In this document: positions 36,022 through 46,682 of the stretch, piece after piece
Layout: every line of letters starts with the position of its first letter
Numbering within the stretch: the first letter of the stretch is position 1
Source: Adiantum capillus-veneris
Lineage: Eukaryota; Streptophyta; Polypodiopsida; Polypodiales; Pteridaceae
Direction of reading: 5' to 3'
NCBI GenBank assembly: GCA_014529385.2
Contig: CM043952.1
Span: 62,206,119-62,270,118, forward strand
DNA: 64,000 nucleotides
Position numbers and translations under genes: made by a program
Notes under the pieces: generated by a model
Told to the model about the DNA's origin: nothing
What the model saw: the letters and a program-made list of their open reading frames with translations, nothing else
The model's database searches: none

Positions 36022-37403
36022 TGTAGCATGCAACTTGAGCATGGTGCAATAACATTCCCAGACTTTGATGGACCAAACAAGTCCCCAATGCAACACATGC
36101 CATCCATGTGTCTACCAGGTTTTTTTGCCATCGTTCGGCCAAAATATTTTGGCAAAAAGGGAATATTTTGGCTAGCCCTGGTCTCAAGACTAAGGATTAA
36201 TCTTTGGTTTTTCGACAAGTGATTTTTTCAAGCTCGACGGATAACAGGTACATTAAAAATGTGATTTTAAAGAATAAGAATTACACAAGTAAATCAAGCT
36301 CCATACTTAACATAGTTCCATGTCCATCTTTAAGGCCAAACTATCAAATCATACAAATTTTACTAAATCATAAATGTAGGTCATATATTTCTACACTAGT
36401 CTCAAATTTACTTGAAGATTCCATTTTTAGATATTTAATACATTTGTGAAGCTTTTAGGATATTTGATGAAAGATTGATGGCATTCAATACTCATTTAAG
36501 CTCAGCAGTAAATTATAACTTAATGATATACTTTTCTTTTTTCTTTAATCCTTCTTTTGGGTCCTTTGAATTCAAATTTTAGTCTTATCATTTTTTCCAC
36601 ATATTAGAACCATACTTCCATGTATATTTCATATTGTATACGAAAATTGGGGTCAAATTATTGAAATCTTTAATAAGCTATTTTAGTGTCCCAACCCATT
36701 AACCTGATCCAAAGCCCTTTTGTGCATATGTCCTAAGGGCCACCACTAACTTGTTTAAGCATATGTCCTAAGATTAGTTTTAGAACACTCCACCATTATA
36801 GCCTTTGGTCAAAGATTGATTTAAGTTTTAAGTACTTCTTCAAACTACCATATACAGAGGTACTCATGTGGTACTCATGTACCCCATTCTCTTCCTAATG
36901 TCTATAAAGATTGATTGTACTATTAGCAACCACATGTGTCATGTCCACATTTTAGATTTAGATATCATTTATTTAGAAATACCAATAATGAGCTTTCCTT
37001 TGTTTTATGGTGGCTTGTGGCCAACCTTTCATTAGCCACTATTCACATATAGTTATGTAGAGGAACATGTCAACTACAAGAGTTTCTGGCTGACTTGAGC
37101 CTTAGCATGAATTTTTTTGGGGCTTAGAAAATGGAAGAAACTTAAGTATTTTGTGATAAGTGCACACAACTAACCACTAATTTCATGATAGCATAAAGTA
37201 CTTCAAAACAATGACAAAGACTAAAGCAAGAAAAGAGATGAACATTGTAAGGTGGTAAAGATTGTATTGCATTAATCAAGTACATGAGCCCACTGGTTTA
37301 GCATATGAATTTTCTACATAAGTGTTTTGCACCTGAGAACAAAGCTAAGTTCTCATGCCTCTCTCCCACCACCATGATGAAGGGTTCCTCCCTTTTCATT
37401 CTA
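36022..37403. other. Intergenic DNA
   Basis: No gene supported. About 35 bp at 36277-36312 resemble the outer end of the copia LTR (CTCCATACTTAACA), possibly a tiny relic. A small AT-palindrome GCCAAAATATTTTGGC lies near 36138. Confidence 0.45.
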
Positions 37404-37820
37404 TTACTCCACCTTTTTGGCCCCTTTGTCTTGTCTTTCATTTGTGGGACCTTTCTTTGTTGTAACTTCAGCAAACACCTTCAACAGTTTCTTGGTTGTT
37501 GAAATTTGGTTCCACACTTGAATGTCAATTGGTTGGTCATTGTTCTGCAAACAGCCACTACGAGATTGATTATATCTCCCTAGAGCTTGATCATTCAAAT
37601 ATTGTAGAGATAATGTCCATGGAACAGGAACACAAAGATGGACAAAATCAAAAGCTAAATATAGTGTGAGCCTCTTAAATCCATAGTTGAATTCAATTGC
37701 AATATGAATAGTCAACACTTTATCTCTTTGAAGGACATGCCAATCCATACTTGTAGCCTACATTGATGAACTGCATTGGAGTCAAGTTTCCCATGCCATT
37801 GATTAGCAGCTTACAAAAGA
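37404..37820 (-). pseudogene. Unidentified coding relic
   Basis: On the minus strand, GMGNLTPMQFINVGYKYGLA leads by a frameshift near 37745 into a 114-residue open stretch (DKVLTIHIAIEFNYGF, LSLQYLNDQALGRYNQS, KGPTNERQDKGAKKVE). The composition is protein-like, but I recognise no family. It may be an eroded exon or part of an unknown repeat. Confidence 0.3.
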
Positions 37821-38056
37821 CTATTTTGAAGCTACTGATACTAGTTTCCAATGTTGTTGAGTTTATAGAATCTGCTAAAAGAAGAGATGGTTAATACAAA
37901 ATCCTTCTAATTTCAAAAGAAAAAAAGGTCCAATAATTCATTTGTGGGAAAATACACTAACCACACACATTTTGCAAGAATTGGCACTTACCCAAGGATC
38001 CTCTGGTAGAATTCAAAATGTGTGACCCTTGACAAGCCTTACATACACCCCTTGCA

Positions 38057-38229
38057 TGTTAGGAAATAAGACGTAGCTAAATAGATATTTAAGTAGATTA
38101 CTTAATGGAGAGAGATAGATTTCACACACAAGAGATTATAGAGTAGAGAGAGAGTACACACGATATACGTGGTTCACCCAATGTGGGCTACGTCCACCGG
38201 AAAGCAGCCACTCAATGGCTTTAGCACTT
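38057..38229 (-). repeat. Left part of a solo copia LTR (split by the giant element)
   Basis: Inverted copy of the copia LTR family at 5437/10272, from its 3' terminus (TGTTAGGAAATAAGACG on the plus strand) to TTTAGCACTT. It is preceded by TTGCA at 38052-38056, and the same TTGCA follows the other part at 55907-55911. Only one LTR is present in total, so this is a solo LTR left by LTR-LTR recombination and later invaded. Confidence 0.93.
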
Positions 38230-39134
38230 TGTTAAGGCGGTTACGCCGCTAGCGGAAGCTAAATAGCGAGAACTCAACCAACAACAGAATTTGTCAGACG
38301 AGGATGGAGCTTGACCCGCAGGCGCATGGAAACAACTAGGTGGGTGTCAAATCACCTACTCGACCTTCTAATGACAATCACTACTAAGGAAATCAAATCT
38401 AAGTTCTAAAATACGCAAGTGACTGAAATCCGTACTACGAAGGAATGCTATACGAAACAGGATCTAGAATCATTGAATCGATCTCAAACTCAAGGAGAAG
38501 TCTATACACTAGGTAAGAACAACACCCTAAAGACTTGAACTGCAAAATCAACCTATAACCACTCCGTGCGATAAACGCGTATGAAGACAGGCCGAAAAAT
38601 ACAGGTGATCGAAACTTGACCCCGATGGTACTAATGTGTAGCTCTACTCGTTGTGGTTCTATAGATATGCTACACGCTCCATTCCGACACACGAGTTGGA
38701 AGAAAACTCGCACCGAAGCTCGTAGGAACTTACCACACATAGAAGCCGATAGCGCGCACTCTTGGTATCTGTGCGTAGCTCTCGCCGTTGCTAACACAAT
38801 GGCTGTGTCGCTTCTCCAATGGCGGCTCCGTAGCTCGCGTAGCAAGTAGATAAGACTCTCACTCTCTCTCTCTCTCTCTCAGACACAGTCATGACGCTCA
38901 AAAAAACTCCCTTTGATTAATAATCTGCCCCCCTTAGGTTACAAAAACTTTGGCTTATATACCTCATCCTTGGAGGTGAGAACATCTCTAACTAATTCAA
39001 CAGTGAGAGAGAGATCGTTACTTAATGAATGGCTCAAATCAAAATTAATGTCGGAAAGACATTTATTACAATCAATGGTTACAAAATGATGAGTGTGAGC
39101 AAAAATGTGGATGTGATCCTCTGCTGGCTCAACA
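38230..39134 (-). repeat. 3' LTR of the giant gypsy element
   Basis: 905 bp. It contains a TATATAAG box on the minus strand (38954-38961) and a short (CT)n run at about 38860-38880. It aligns end to end with 54368-55305 apart from a replaced block near 38995-39020. Confidence 0.95.
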
Positions 39135-39146
39135 CTCCCCCCCTCC
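39135..39146 (-). promoter_or_regulatory. Polypurine tract of the giant element
   Basis: The minus strand reads GGAGGGGGGGAG directly before the TG of the 3' LTR, an excellent plus-strand primer. Confidence 0.9.
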
Positions 39147-39736
39147 GCGTTCATGTCGTCCCTGACATGAATTTTATGCTTGGTCAATAAAGTCCTGTCG
39201 TCTTGAGCATCTACAAATGTGATTCGTATTGTAAGTTGCCGATGGTCAAGGTTGGGCCGAATATTTTGCTTTCGTGGGTGAAAAAGCCGGTGTAGTAAGC
39301 TTCTTCGAATGTTTGCATGTAGAAGCTAGGCAAAAACATAATCCTTTGGTATAGGAGGTGTAACACTTTTGGAGAAGGCTGCAATGAAAGATCGTACATC
39401 ATATCAGTCACCGTGTCGGCCGTCGATAGTAGACTCGAGGTCGTGGCTTTATCTGGCGCGAACACATCAATGCAAGCTAAGAGAGTCCTGCAGATTTTCT
39501 TGAGTATCTGACATGAAAGGTCAGGAGAGCCAGTAAAGAGCTTGATGGTGCCCGTTAGGGTTTTCACCATGTAGGCTTTACCTATTCTCTTGAGGCTTAG
39601 TAGACTCATCTACTTTCCTTTTCCCCTTGTCGTCTTTTTTCAGCTCAGCTTTTAATTGATGTACCTCCTCTTCAGTGTATGGCTCGACAGGTTGCTGCTC
39701 CAAAATAGCCTCTGACTCCTCATAAGCTTTAATATA
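39147..39736 (-). pseudogene. C-terminal remnant of the accessory ORF
   Basis: The region 39211-39609 on the minus strand encodes 132 residues (SLKRIGKAYMVKTLTGTIKLF, KICRTLLACIDVFAPDK, MMYDLSLQPSPKVLHLLYQRI). It lies downstream of the accessory ORF pieces in the same strand and just before the polypurine tract, so it is probably their continuation. There is no recognised domain. Confidence 0.5.
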
Positions 39737-40838
39737 TTAATCGTATTGATCAATATGTGGCCTGGCTGAGCTAGTTCCGACTTTAGTGGGGTCTGGCACC
39801 CACTTTTCTTCAAAGTCACCCTTTAGAGCTCTTTCCGCTCTAAACTGCTCCACTAATCTTTCCATCCTTGCCGCTTTCTGACTTTTGGCTTGCTTGGGAG
39901 CAACCTTCTTCTTTACTTTCTTCTTAAGCAGCTCGTCCACATCCTCTTCAGGTTCTGAAACTACTTCTAGTTTCCGGCATGCTCTTGTGGATGCCCTCTT
40001 GGGTACTTCGGGCTGTTCTTGGGTAGCCACTCATTCTGGGAGGGAGCCTTTGGCCACTGATCTCTAGCTCCAATAGCTTCATAAGCTATTCTTGTCAGAA
40101 TTTCCGCTCCTCCTATGTATTTTGGCTTCTAGTTGTGCATGGCAATTACTTGCTCGTGGATGTGTTGAGCGTAATTCACCTCTTTTGGCATATTGCCCAT
40201 GTGATGGTGGTTGCAATGACATGGGGTGGTGTCGTATACTTTTGCGGTCTTTTACTGCAAACATGAAGAAATTGGTTGTACAGTCGGCAAAGGGTTGCCG
40301 CTCTTGGGTCCGCCATATCTCCGTAGGTCGCATTCTGTTTCTTGGGCCCATAGACCTCTATGGCCTCTCTTCTTTCCCCGACCGAGCTCCCTTTGTTGTG
40401 CAGCTTCAATGCTTCTGCAATTAGCTGTGGAGTGATCTGTACTTCTACCTTCTCTCCATCCATGGCTGTCAATGTGGCTTTTCCATCCTTCTGAATGGAT
40501 GTTGCCAACTCGTACACTCTTCTTGTATCCACACCTGATGGTCTCGAGGTGAAGAAACTGTGCAAGTCTGCCCTTTCCAGGTACCTGCTGATGTCTTCTG
40601 ACCTGCTATAATCTACCAATTCCTGTGGGATCATCGGTACATCCACCGCTTGCCCTTGAGGATCTCTGAAAGTCCCCTGGTAGATCTTTATTCCCTCTTT
40701 CTCCAATACTGCTTCCTCCACCCAAGTTTTGGTTGGCTTGAGGGTTTCTGCTGGAATGTCAAAGGGTTCCGCTTCTGCAATAGCATCTTTGATTGTCGGT
40801 CTTTTTCTCTTCGTTGCCGATGACTTGGTGGAATCCAT
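39737..40838 (-). pseudogene. Accessory ORF of the giant element, plant transposon-protein-like
   Basis: ATG at 40838 gives 220 residues to a TGA at 40176: an acidic N-terminus, FFTSRPSGVDTRRVYELA, then VEVQITPQLIAEALKLHNKG and ATLCRLYNQFLHVCSKRPQ, with a tail APHVIATTITWAI-like. Past a one-base shift it continues VNYAQHIHEQVIAMH and YIGGAEILTRIAYEAI, and past another shift it ends in a lysine-rich coiled-coil-like piece (39737-40030, KKKVKKKVAPKQAKSQKAARMERL). The layout resembles the putative plant transposon protein domain often carried by Tat-lineage elements. That is a judgement from pattern, not a search. The function is unknown. Confidence 0.55.
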
Positions 40839-41004
40839 GGATCCTGTAACTCCAATTTCAGAAGTTAGCGTCTTTTTAGTACTGAAAGCCGAAGTGAAGC
40901 TTTTAACTATCCAAATGACTTGAAAATTGAAACATGAGCTATTCAGGGCCTAAGGATGCAAGGTAGGTGAAAAAATATGCAAAATGGGCTCAAAATCATG
41001 CTGG

Positions 41005-42011
41005 AGACATCATACGCGTATGATGTCTTTTGTGTCAAAATGACTTCATATTGGTTGTGCTTGTAGCTGATAGTGTATACATGATTATCATATGCTTGGA
41101 TTTGAGTTTGGATCCCATTTGGTCAAGTTTTGGCCAATTTAGTCCAGTTCCAGCTCTTGGTAAAATTTTGAAAGGGAATTGGATTTTATGATCCAAATTG
41201 GATAAAACTTGGTGGTTCACTTTCAAATGGCATGTAGATCACTTCTGTTTGGTGGTTGAAGCCCTGAGGTGCCAAAATCACATAGTGAGACATCATACGC
41301 ATATGATGTCTTTTAGTGTATTTTTGGACCAAATTTCTCTATAAGCTTGGATTTGGCTTTAGATAGGCTTATTTAGTGGATTTATGAAGTTTGGATAGAT
41401 TTTGGGCTAAAAATGGCTCTGGAAACATCATACGCGTATGATGTCTTTTTCATCAATTTTACATGGGATTGGTTCTGTGGACTCCCCATGTACTAGTGAA
41501 GGACTGTCTCTACTCAAATCTTGGTTTGGACTTGAGTATGTTGGATTTGGGCCAAAAATAGGCTTTAGGTGAAGGATTTTCCCTCAATTGGGCTAATGGG
41601 GTGATCCTCTTGACCAAATGGTTCCAAATTTCATATGTAGCATGTATTAGATATATATAATGGATGTATGATGACAAATGAGCAGTTTTGGCTCTGTAAG
41701 TGCAAATAGACATTATACGCGTATGATGTCTTTTGTGTCAAAATGGTGCTTTTTGGTTCCAGATAGCTTGTAGATGTGTTTAACAACAATCCTACAAAGT
41801 TTCAATGAGTTTGGAGTTATTTTGACAAAATTATGACTAAAAATCAATTTTATGGCCTACTTTGCGTCTTTTTGGTTTTCCTTTTTCTAACTCCAATTCT
41901 CATGATACTTGGTTCATAGGATGTGATTAACATGTGGAATGAGGCTATGCACTCAAATGTTGAAATGGATGTGAAATTCATGCTGTGAGACATCATACGC
42001 GTATGATGTCT
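41005..42011 (-). repeat. Palindrome array in the 3' untranslated region of the giant element
   Basis: Five copies of a 24-bp palindromic site with core ACATCATACGCGTATGATGT start at 41005, 41288, 41423, 41708 and 41988. Spacings are 283, 135, 285 and 280 bp, close to 2, 1, 2 and 2 times a 140-bp unit. The intervening DNA is diverged tandem repeat (recurring GATCCAAATTGGAT and AAACTTGGTGG-type phrases). One copy (41288) has CGCA for CGCG. Another (41708) has ATTATAC for ATCATAC. The sites are much better conserved than the spacers. Confidence 0.95.
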
Positions 42012-43653
42012 TTTCTTGAAATGTTGGTCCTTTTGTGCAAAGAATGCTTTGTGCTAGTGCCCTAAGCCCTGCTAACTAGTTTTCAACTTAAGAAGTCATC
42101 AGTTTAGCTAAAAAGCCCCCTTATAGGCATTTCAGTCTCCGAAGTCTTCTTTTTGCCTTGGAGTTGAATTTCTTCAACTTTTCTTCTCGAGAGTTGCATT
42201 TCCAGCTCATTGGATATGTTGTGAAGCCATCTATTTGGTTGAACTTGACTTTGGCTCCCCGTTCTCCATCTTTCTCCTTTTGGTTGCCCGAAAGCGTTTT
42301 TTTCACCATCGGTAAGTGAATCAACTTTCTTTTGGGTTTTGCTTGCAAACATAAGTCATCAATAGTTACTTGAAGCTGCTTGTGAAGTTTCATTTCATTC
42401 GGTCGTCAATTTCAGCCGTTATGCCAAAATGACGCTTTGTGTGTCTGTCATCGAATCGGTTGTTTTGACCCACTTTTGGTGGTTCAAACTTGGAGATATT
42501 CTATGGTTGCATTGTCCTTGATGTGGTTGAACTTCCTATGAAGTTTCGTGTTGTTTCGACAACTTTTTCCTGTTTGCCTCTTGCAGGCTCTGTCGACCTA
42601 GGGTTTTTCCAGTCGTTCTTTCTCGAGATTTGAGTGTTAGAAACCCATCTTCTATACTAGGGTAACCCACCTATAAGTTCTTGCAAGGTTTGGTTAGGCG
42701 GTTGTGCCACTACCTAGCATTCTACCGCATTCCCCGTCTGCTCTTGTTTCTTGGTTTTGCTCAGTTTTCGCGACAAAAGTTAATGATAAGCATCAAAAGC
42801 TAATGGCAACGAGTCTACCTCTCATGTCTGGTGTCCTCTGAGCTCTCGTAGCAGTCGTAGAAGGCTGTAGAAGGTTGGATGCTCCTGTGTGCTCTTTGCT
42901 CTCTCCAAGTGAGTAATAGTGCAAATGAGCCTGTAAGTGAAGTCAAAAATACTTAACTTTGGACTTCCTGGATCACTTGTTACCAAATTTGACATGTGCT
43001 CCTATCTCGTCGTTAAATGCACTTTAGGATTTGACATTTTTCAATTTGGACTCCGTTTGACCTGTTTTCTTAGAATTCCGTCCACTTGCCAAAATTCTAC
43101 CGTTTCGGACTTTCCGCAACTTTTTCAGAATTGTACCCAATTTTTACCATGGGTTGCCCTTGTCATTAGGACCATCACCGTCTATTCTTTTCTTTTTTCC
43201 GATCTCATTTCACCTGCTTTTTTATTTTTCTTTTACTTTTATTAAGAAAATCATAAAAAATAAAGGAAAATAGCAAATTCAAGCCAAAAAATTCCAAACA
43301 TACACAATAAATAGTTGGTAACCCTGTGTATATGAATATACACTTATTTGTGATTTCTGGACTTGGATTACCACTTTTTTCCACTTTTTAGCTCCAAAAA
43401 CACTTATTTAGTGATATTTACACGTCTAGAGACCCAAATTCATCATTTGATCTCTTCTTGTTGCAAAACAAGGTATATAAGGGCATAAATATTATCAATA
43501 TCCGCAATCAAACATAAAAATTGCAAAATCATGTAAGACACTGCCCTTGTAATGTAATTTTTGTTTTTCTTTGTTTTTGTAGCTTGTAGCTGCTTTGTAG
43601 CTCCTGTATACCTGTATACCTCCCCCCCTCCTAGTCTGAGTCCTCCCGGACGA
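42012..43653 (-). other. Non-coding interior of the giant element
   Basis: This stretch lies between the second protease-like ORF and the 3' palindrome array. The open frames are short and overlapping (for example 42104-42393 on the minus strand) and show no domain. It is part of the transcribed element but I see no gene. Confidence 0.6.
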
Positions 43654-44889
43654 CTATGAAGTGTCTTTGGGCGAAGCATTGTAGTTGTTTTGGTCATAAG
43701 TTCCCAATGCAATTGTACAGCGATTATACAACAGTCTTTCCAATAAAGTTGCTCTTTGTTTGATTGAAGGATTGGTGGTCAGGTTTTGGGTTGGTTTTGG
43801 CACTTCGGTAGTAGAATCAGTAGATGGATTCTTCTTTACCTTGTTGTGCTTTTTCACAATCCAAATCTGCTTCCGCTTCGCTTGTTCTTGCCACAAACTC
43901 TTTGCGACCCAAACCTGCTTTGTTCTTTGTGTTGATTTCCTCGCCTTGAAATACCTAGGAGTTTCCGTGGATTGTACTGAAGGGAGTTCCTGTTTACAAA
44001 TCCTTGGGATCCAAATTTGCTTGCTATAGCTTTGTGCCGTCATGAACTTCTTTGGAATCCAGATCTGTTTCACTGTCCTTGATTGTCTGGAATCACTCTG
44101 TTGTCTGGTATTGAAGACTCTGTTTTCCACCTTTGTGTTCTCTGGCACAACCTTTTTTGGTCTCCTTACCAACTTTAACTCCGTTTTTTCCCAAGGTTGA
44201 GCTGTTATATTATTGTTTGTCTTCCTTATCCAATGTTGAGAGTTCCTCGTCGAAGAGCAATCCAGTTGTATAGAAACTTTTGGTTGCCATTGCTTCTTCT
44301 TTTTCTCTAGTTGTTGTTTACCTTTGTTCTTGGATTCTTCCTTTGGAGTTGGCTCTGCTCCTTTGGTGAACTTAACTGATTGACTTTCACCTTCGTATTT
44401 GATAAGCACTGATTTAGAACTACAGTCAATCATTGCATTGTATTTCTTCTGCCATGGTTGTCCTAGCAATAATGGATGTTGTGTAGCTTGGTCTTCAACC
44501 ACGTAAAATATATGAGGATACACATATTGGTTAATCTGTATATGTAAAACTGTGCATCCGACAGTTTTGATTGAATTCTCAGAGTAACTCTTTAACTCTT
44601 GCTTGGCAGTTTGTAATGTAGTGTCATTTGTCAAGTGTCTATACAAACTGAGTGAAAGTAGGTTAGTTTGAGCTCCTGAATCCAATAGTGCTCTGGCTTT
44701 GATTTGGTTGGTTCCTACTTTGCATTCAATGATGGGTTCTTCTTTGTCATTATCCATTTCTGTTATACTGACTGCGTTTATTCGTATTGCTCCTTCATTG
44801 CGCTGTTTCTGACGCAGTAGTCTTCTTTTCTCCATTCTTTCCTTCGCCTCGGCTTGCGCTTCCTCCACAATCTTTCTTTTTCTGGACAC
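43654..44889 (-). CDS. Second retropepsin-like ORF, downstream of integrase
   Basis: 411 residues uninterrupted. The N-terminus is a charged helix (EEAQAEAKERMEKRRLLRQKQ). Residues about 50-155 form an aspartic protease domain: ALLDSGAQTNLLSL with the catalytic D70-S-G-A, and the second conserved block HPLLLGQPWQKKYNAMID at about 138-155. The C-terminal 250 residues are lysine/glutamine-rich, with four copies of a K-Q-(I/V)-W-(I/V) motif. The element already has a normal protease between gag and RT, so this is a paralogous or acquired extra domain. Substrate and role are unknown. No ATG lies at the very start of the open frame, so the true start may be the Met in ERMEKRRLL or depend on readthrough or splicing. 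Confidence 0.75.
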   Translation of the reverse strand: MSRKRKIVEEAQAEAKERMEKRRLLRQKQRNEGAIRINAVSITEMDNDKEEPIIECKVGTNQIKARALLDSGAQTNLLSLSLYRHLTNDTTLQTAKQELKSYSENSIKTVGCTVLHIQINQYVYPHIFYVVEDQATQHPLLLGQPWQKKYNAMIDCSSKSVLIKYEGESQSVKFTKGAEPTPKEESKNKGKQQLEKKKKQWQPKVSIQLDCSSTRNSQHWIRKTNNNITAQPWEKTELKLVRRPKKVVPENTKVENRVFNTRQQSDSRQSRTVKQIWIPKKFMTAQSYSKQIWIPRICKQELPSVQSTETPRYFKARKSTQRTKQVWVAKSLWQEQAKRKQIWIVKKHNKVKKNPSTDSTTEVPKPTQNLTTNPSIKQRATLLERLLYNRCTIALGTYDQNNYNASPKDTS

Positions 44890-45209
44890 GCAGCTTTTCT
44901 TGATGTATTTTGAGAAGCATATCTTGGGTTAGCGGCAAAAGATACTTTTTCACTCTGCATCCACTAATCCAATTGGGCATTTCTTCTCCGTCTAATGTAG
45001 CAAGCTTGACGGCTCCACTTGGTGATAGATCTTTAATCACCAGAGGTCCCATCCCTCGCTTTTTAAGCTTCTTAGCATGCTGTTTCAGAGTGTAAACTAG
45101 GACATAGGACCGTGCATATAGTTTTGTTTGTTGCTTCAACTTGTCCGTTTGCTTGTGGATGATACAGGGCTGATTTCCTATGGATTACCATGAATTCATC
45201 TAGAAGGAT
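44795..45209 (-). pseudogene. Integrase tail of the giant element (after a nonsense codon and deletion)
   Basis: Directly after TAG 45210-45212 the integrase frame continues ILLDEFMVIHRKSALYHPQ and ANGQVEATN, which holds the catalytic glutamate. It then shifts frame at about 45140 into YVLVYTLKQHAKKLKKRG, MGPLVIKDLSPSGAVKLATL and WISGCRVKKYLLPL, the C-terminal DNA-binding domain. About a hundred residues that normally lie between the glutamate and this domain are missing, an internal deletion. It overlaps the start of the second protease ORF in another frame. Confidence 0.82.
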
Positions 45210-46682
45210 CTATATCACTTCATTTATAAAATGTGTGCCTCGATCACTCACAATTTCTATTGGCAATCCATATCGTACAAAGACGTATTCATATAGAAAT
45301 TGTGCCGTGGTCCTGGCATCCGCTTTTTGAGTTGCCTTTGCTTCAACCCACTTTGTTAGATAGTCTGTAGCCACAACGATGTATTGTGCATGAGTCTTAT
45401 ATGCAGGAGGTGAAATGGGTCCGACATAATCAATCCCCCATTTTGCAAAAGCTCTTGCCCCCATCATTGGTCTAAGCGGCATATCATCTCTTTTAAGTGG
45501 TACTTTGGTCCGCTGACAGTCATCACACCGTTTAACGTATTCCTCAGCGTCCATATGTAATGTTGGCCACCATATTCCTGCGGCTAAGACAAGTTTTGCT
45601 GTCTTATCACCTGAGAAATGGCCTCCACCTACTCCTCCATGAGCTTGCTCCAGGATTATCACATACTCAGACTCTGATGCACAAATCCTAAGCTGGTTGT
45701 CTTTACCTCTCTTATAGAGTTGATCTCCTATTAAAGCGTAATCTCTAGCTTCTGTCTCTACAGATTTCTGACGAGCTTTTGACGTTCCTTCTGGGAAAGT
45801 TCTATTTGTGAGATATTCAACAATATACTGACTCCATTCCGGAGCGATCATTATCTGATATAATGTCGAATACTCTGCTGGCGGTTTTGATGAACATACA
45901 ATACATACAGTGACATATTCATGTACGCTTTCTTTCATTCCTGGCCAATAGACTCCCAATTGTAACAAATTCCTATATGTGTTCCTTCTTGAACAATGAA
46001 ATGCACATTCCTGAACATGTGCTTTGCGCAGATATATATTATATTCCTCAGGATTGATGCATAGTCGTAAAACATGATCATTTCCCAATTGATATAACCT
46101 TCCTGCAACCAATTGAAGATTCTTGGATTGTTGAATAGCAATATGTTTCTGGTTGTATTCTCTTCTATCAAACTCTCCTCCATAGGTTAATAGGCTAACG
46201 ACATTTTGAGACCACTTCGGTATCATTTCTATGTTGAACAAGTACGCATCTGGCATGTCGTCATCTACTCCTATAGGGTCTTCTCCATTCGTCAATCGCG
46301 AAAGATGATCAGCTCTAAGATGTGTTTTTCCTTTCTTTACTACTATCGTGAAGTCGAATTCCAGTAAGATAATGAACCATCTCACTATTCTCCCGGTATT
46401 GCATGGTTTATTCACTAGGTAGAGCAAGGCTTGGTGATCCGTAAAAAACACAAACTTGTTGGCTAGAAGATAATGCCGATATTTCTTCACAGCATATATC
46501 ATTCCTAATCCCTCTCGCTCTGTTGTGGTGTAATTCTTCTCTGCATTGTTGAGCTGTCGACTGGCGTAACAGATAGAAAAATCCATGTTTCCTTCTTCTG
46601 GCTGAGCCAGAATGCATCCTATTGCATATGCCGAAGCATCTATATGCACATGGAATATCTTCTCCCAATCTGGTGATTTCAA
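45210..46682 (-). CDS. RNase H and integrase with duplicated zinc-binding domain
   Basis: 490 residues. Residues 10-130 are RNase H, with aspartates and glutamate at HVHIDAS (D14), TEREGL (E56), FFTDHQ (D82) and RADHLSR (D125). Two zinc-binding (H2C2) modules follow: H222, H229, C260, C263 and H348, H355, C386, C389. The second set is exactly 126 residues after the first at every ligand, and the flanks match too (SQNVVSLLT... and SQYIVEYLT...; GRLYQLGNDHVLRLC and DQLYKRGKDNQLRIC). The catalytic core then shows WGIDYVGP (D418) and EIVSDRGTHF (D480) before the TAG. The frame is -1 relative to RT, through a one-base loss near 46690. Confidence 0.92.
   Translation of the reverse strand: MKSPDWEKIFHVHIDASAYAIGCILAQPEEGNMDFSICYASRQLNNAEKNYTTTEREGLGMIYAVKKYRHYLLANKFVFFTDHQALLYLVNKPCNTGRIVRWFIILLEFDFTIVVKKGKTHLRADHLSRLTNGEDPIGVDDDMPDAYLFNIEMIPKWSQNVVSLLTYGGEFDRREYNQKHIAIQQSKNLQLVAGRLYQLGNDHVLRLCINPEEYNIYLRKAHVQECAFHCSRRNTYRNLLQLGVYWPGMKESVHEYVTVCIVCSSKPPAEYSTLYQIMIAPEWSQYIVEYLTNRTFPEGTSKARQKSVETEARDYALIGDQLYKRGKDNQLRICASESEYVIILEQAHGGVGGGHFSGDKTAKLVLAAGIWWPTLHMDAEEYVKRCDDCQRTKVPLKRDDMPLRPMMGARAFAKWGIDYVGPISPPAYKTHAQYIVVATDYLTKWVEAKATQKADARTTAQFLYEYVFVRYGLPIEIVSDRGTHFINEVI

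Noticed and set aside
35743-36222. 159-residue open frame on the plus strand
   Set aside because: It runs through both arms of the long inverted repeat and has no domain.
38435-38849. Open frames repeated at 38435-38849 and 54573-54987
   Set aside because: They lie in the two LTRs of the giant element and are LTR sequence, not duplicated genes.
41005-42011. CRISPR-like reading of the regularly spaced palindromes
   Set aside because: Spacings are 125-288 bp, the spacers are related to each other, and the array lies inside a plant retroelement.
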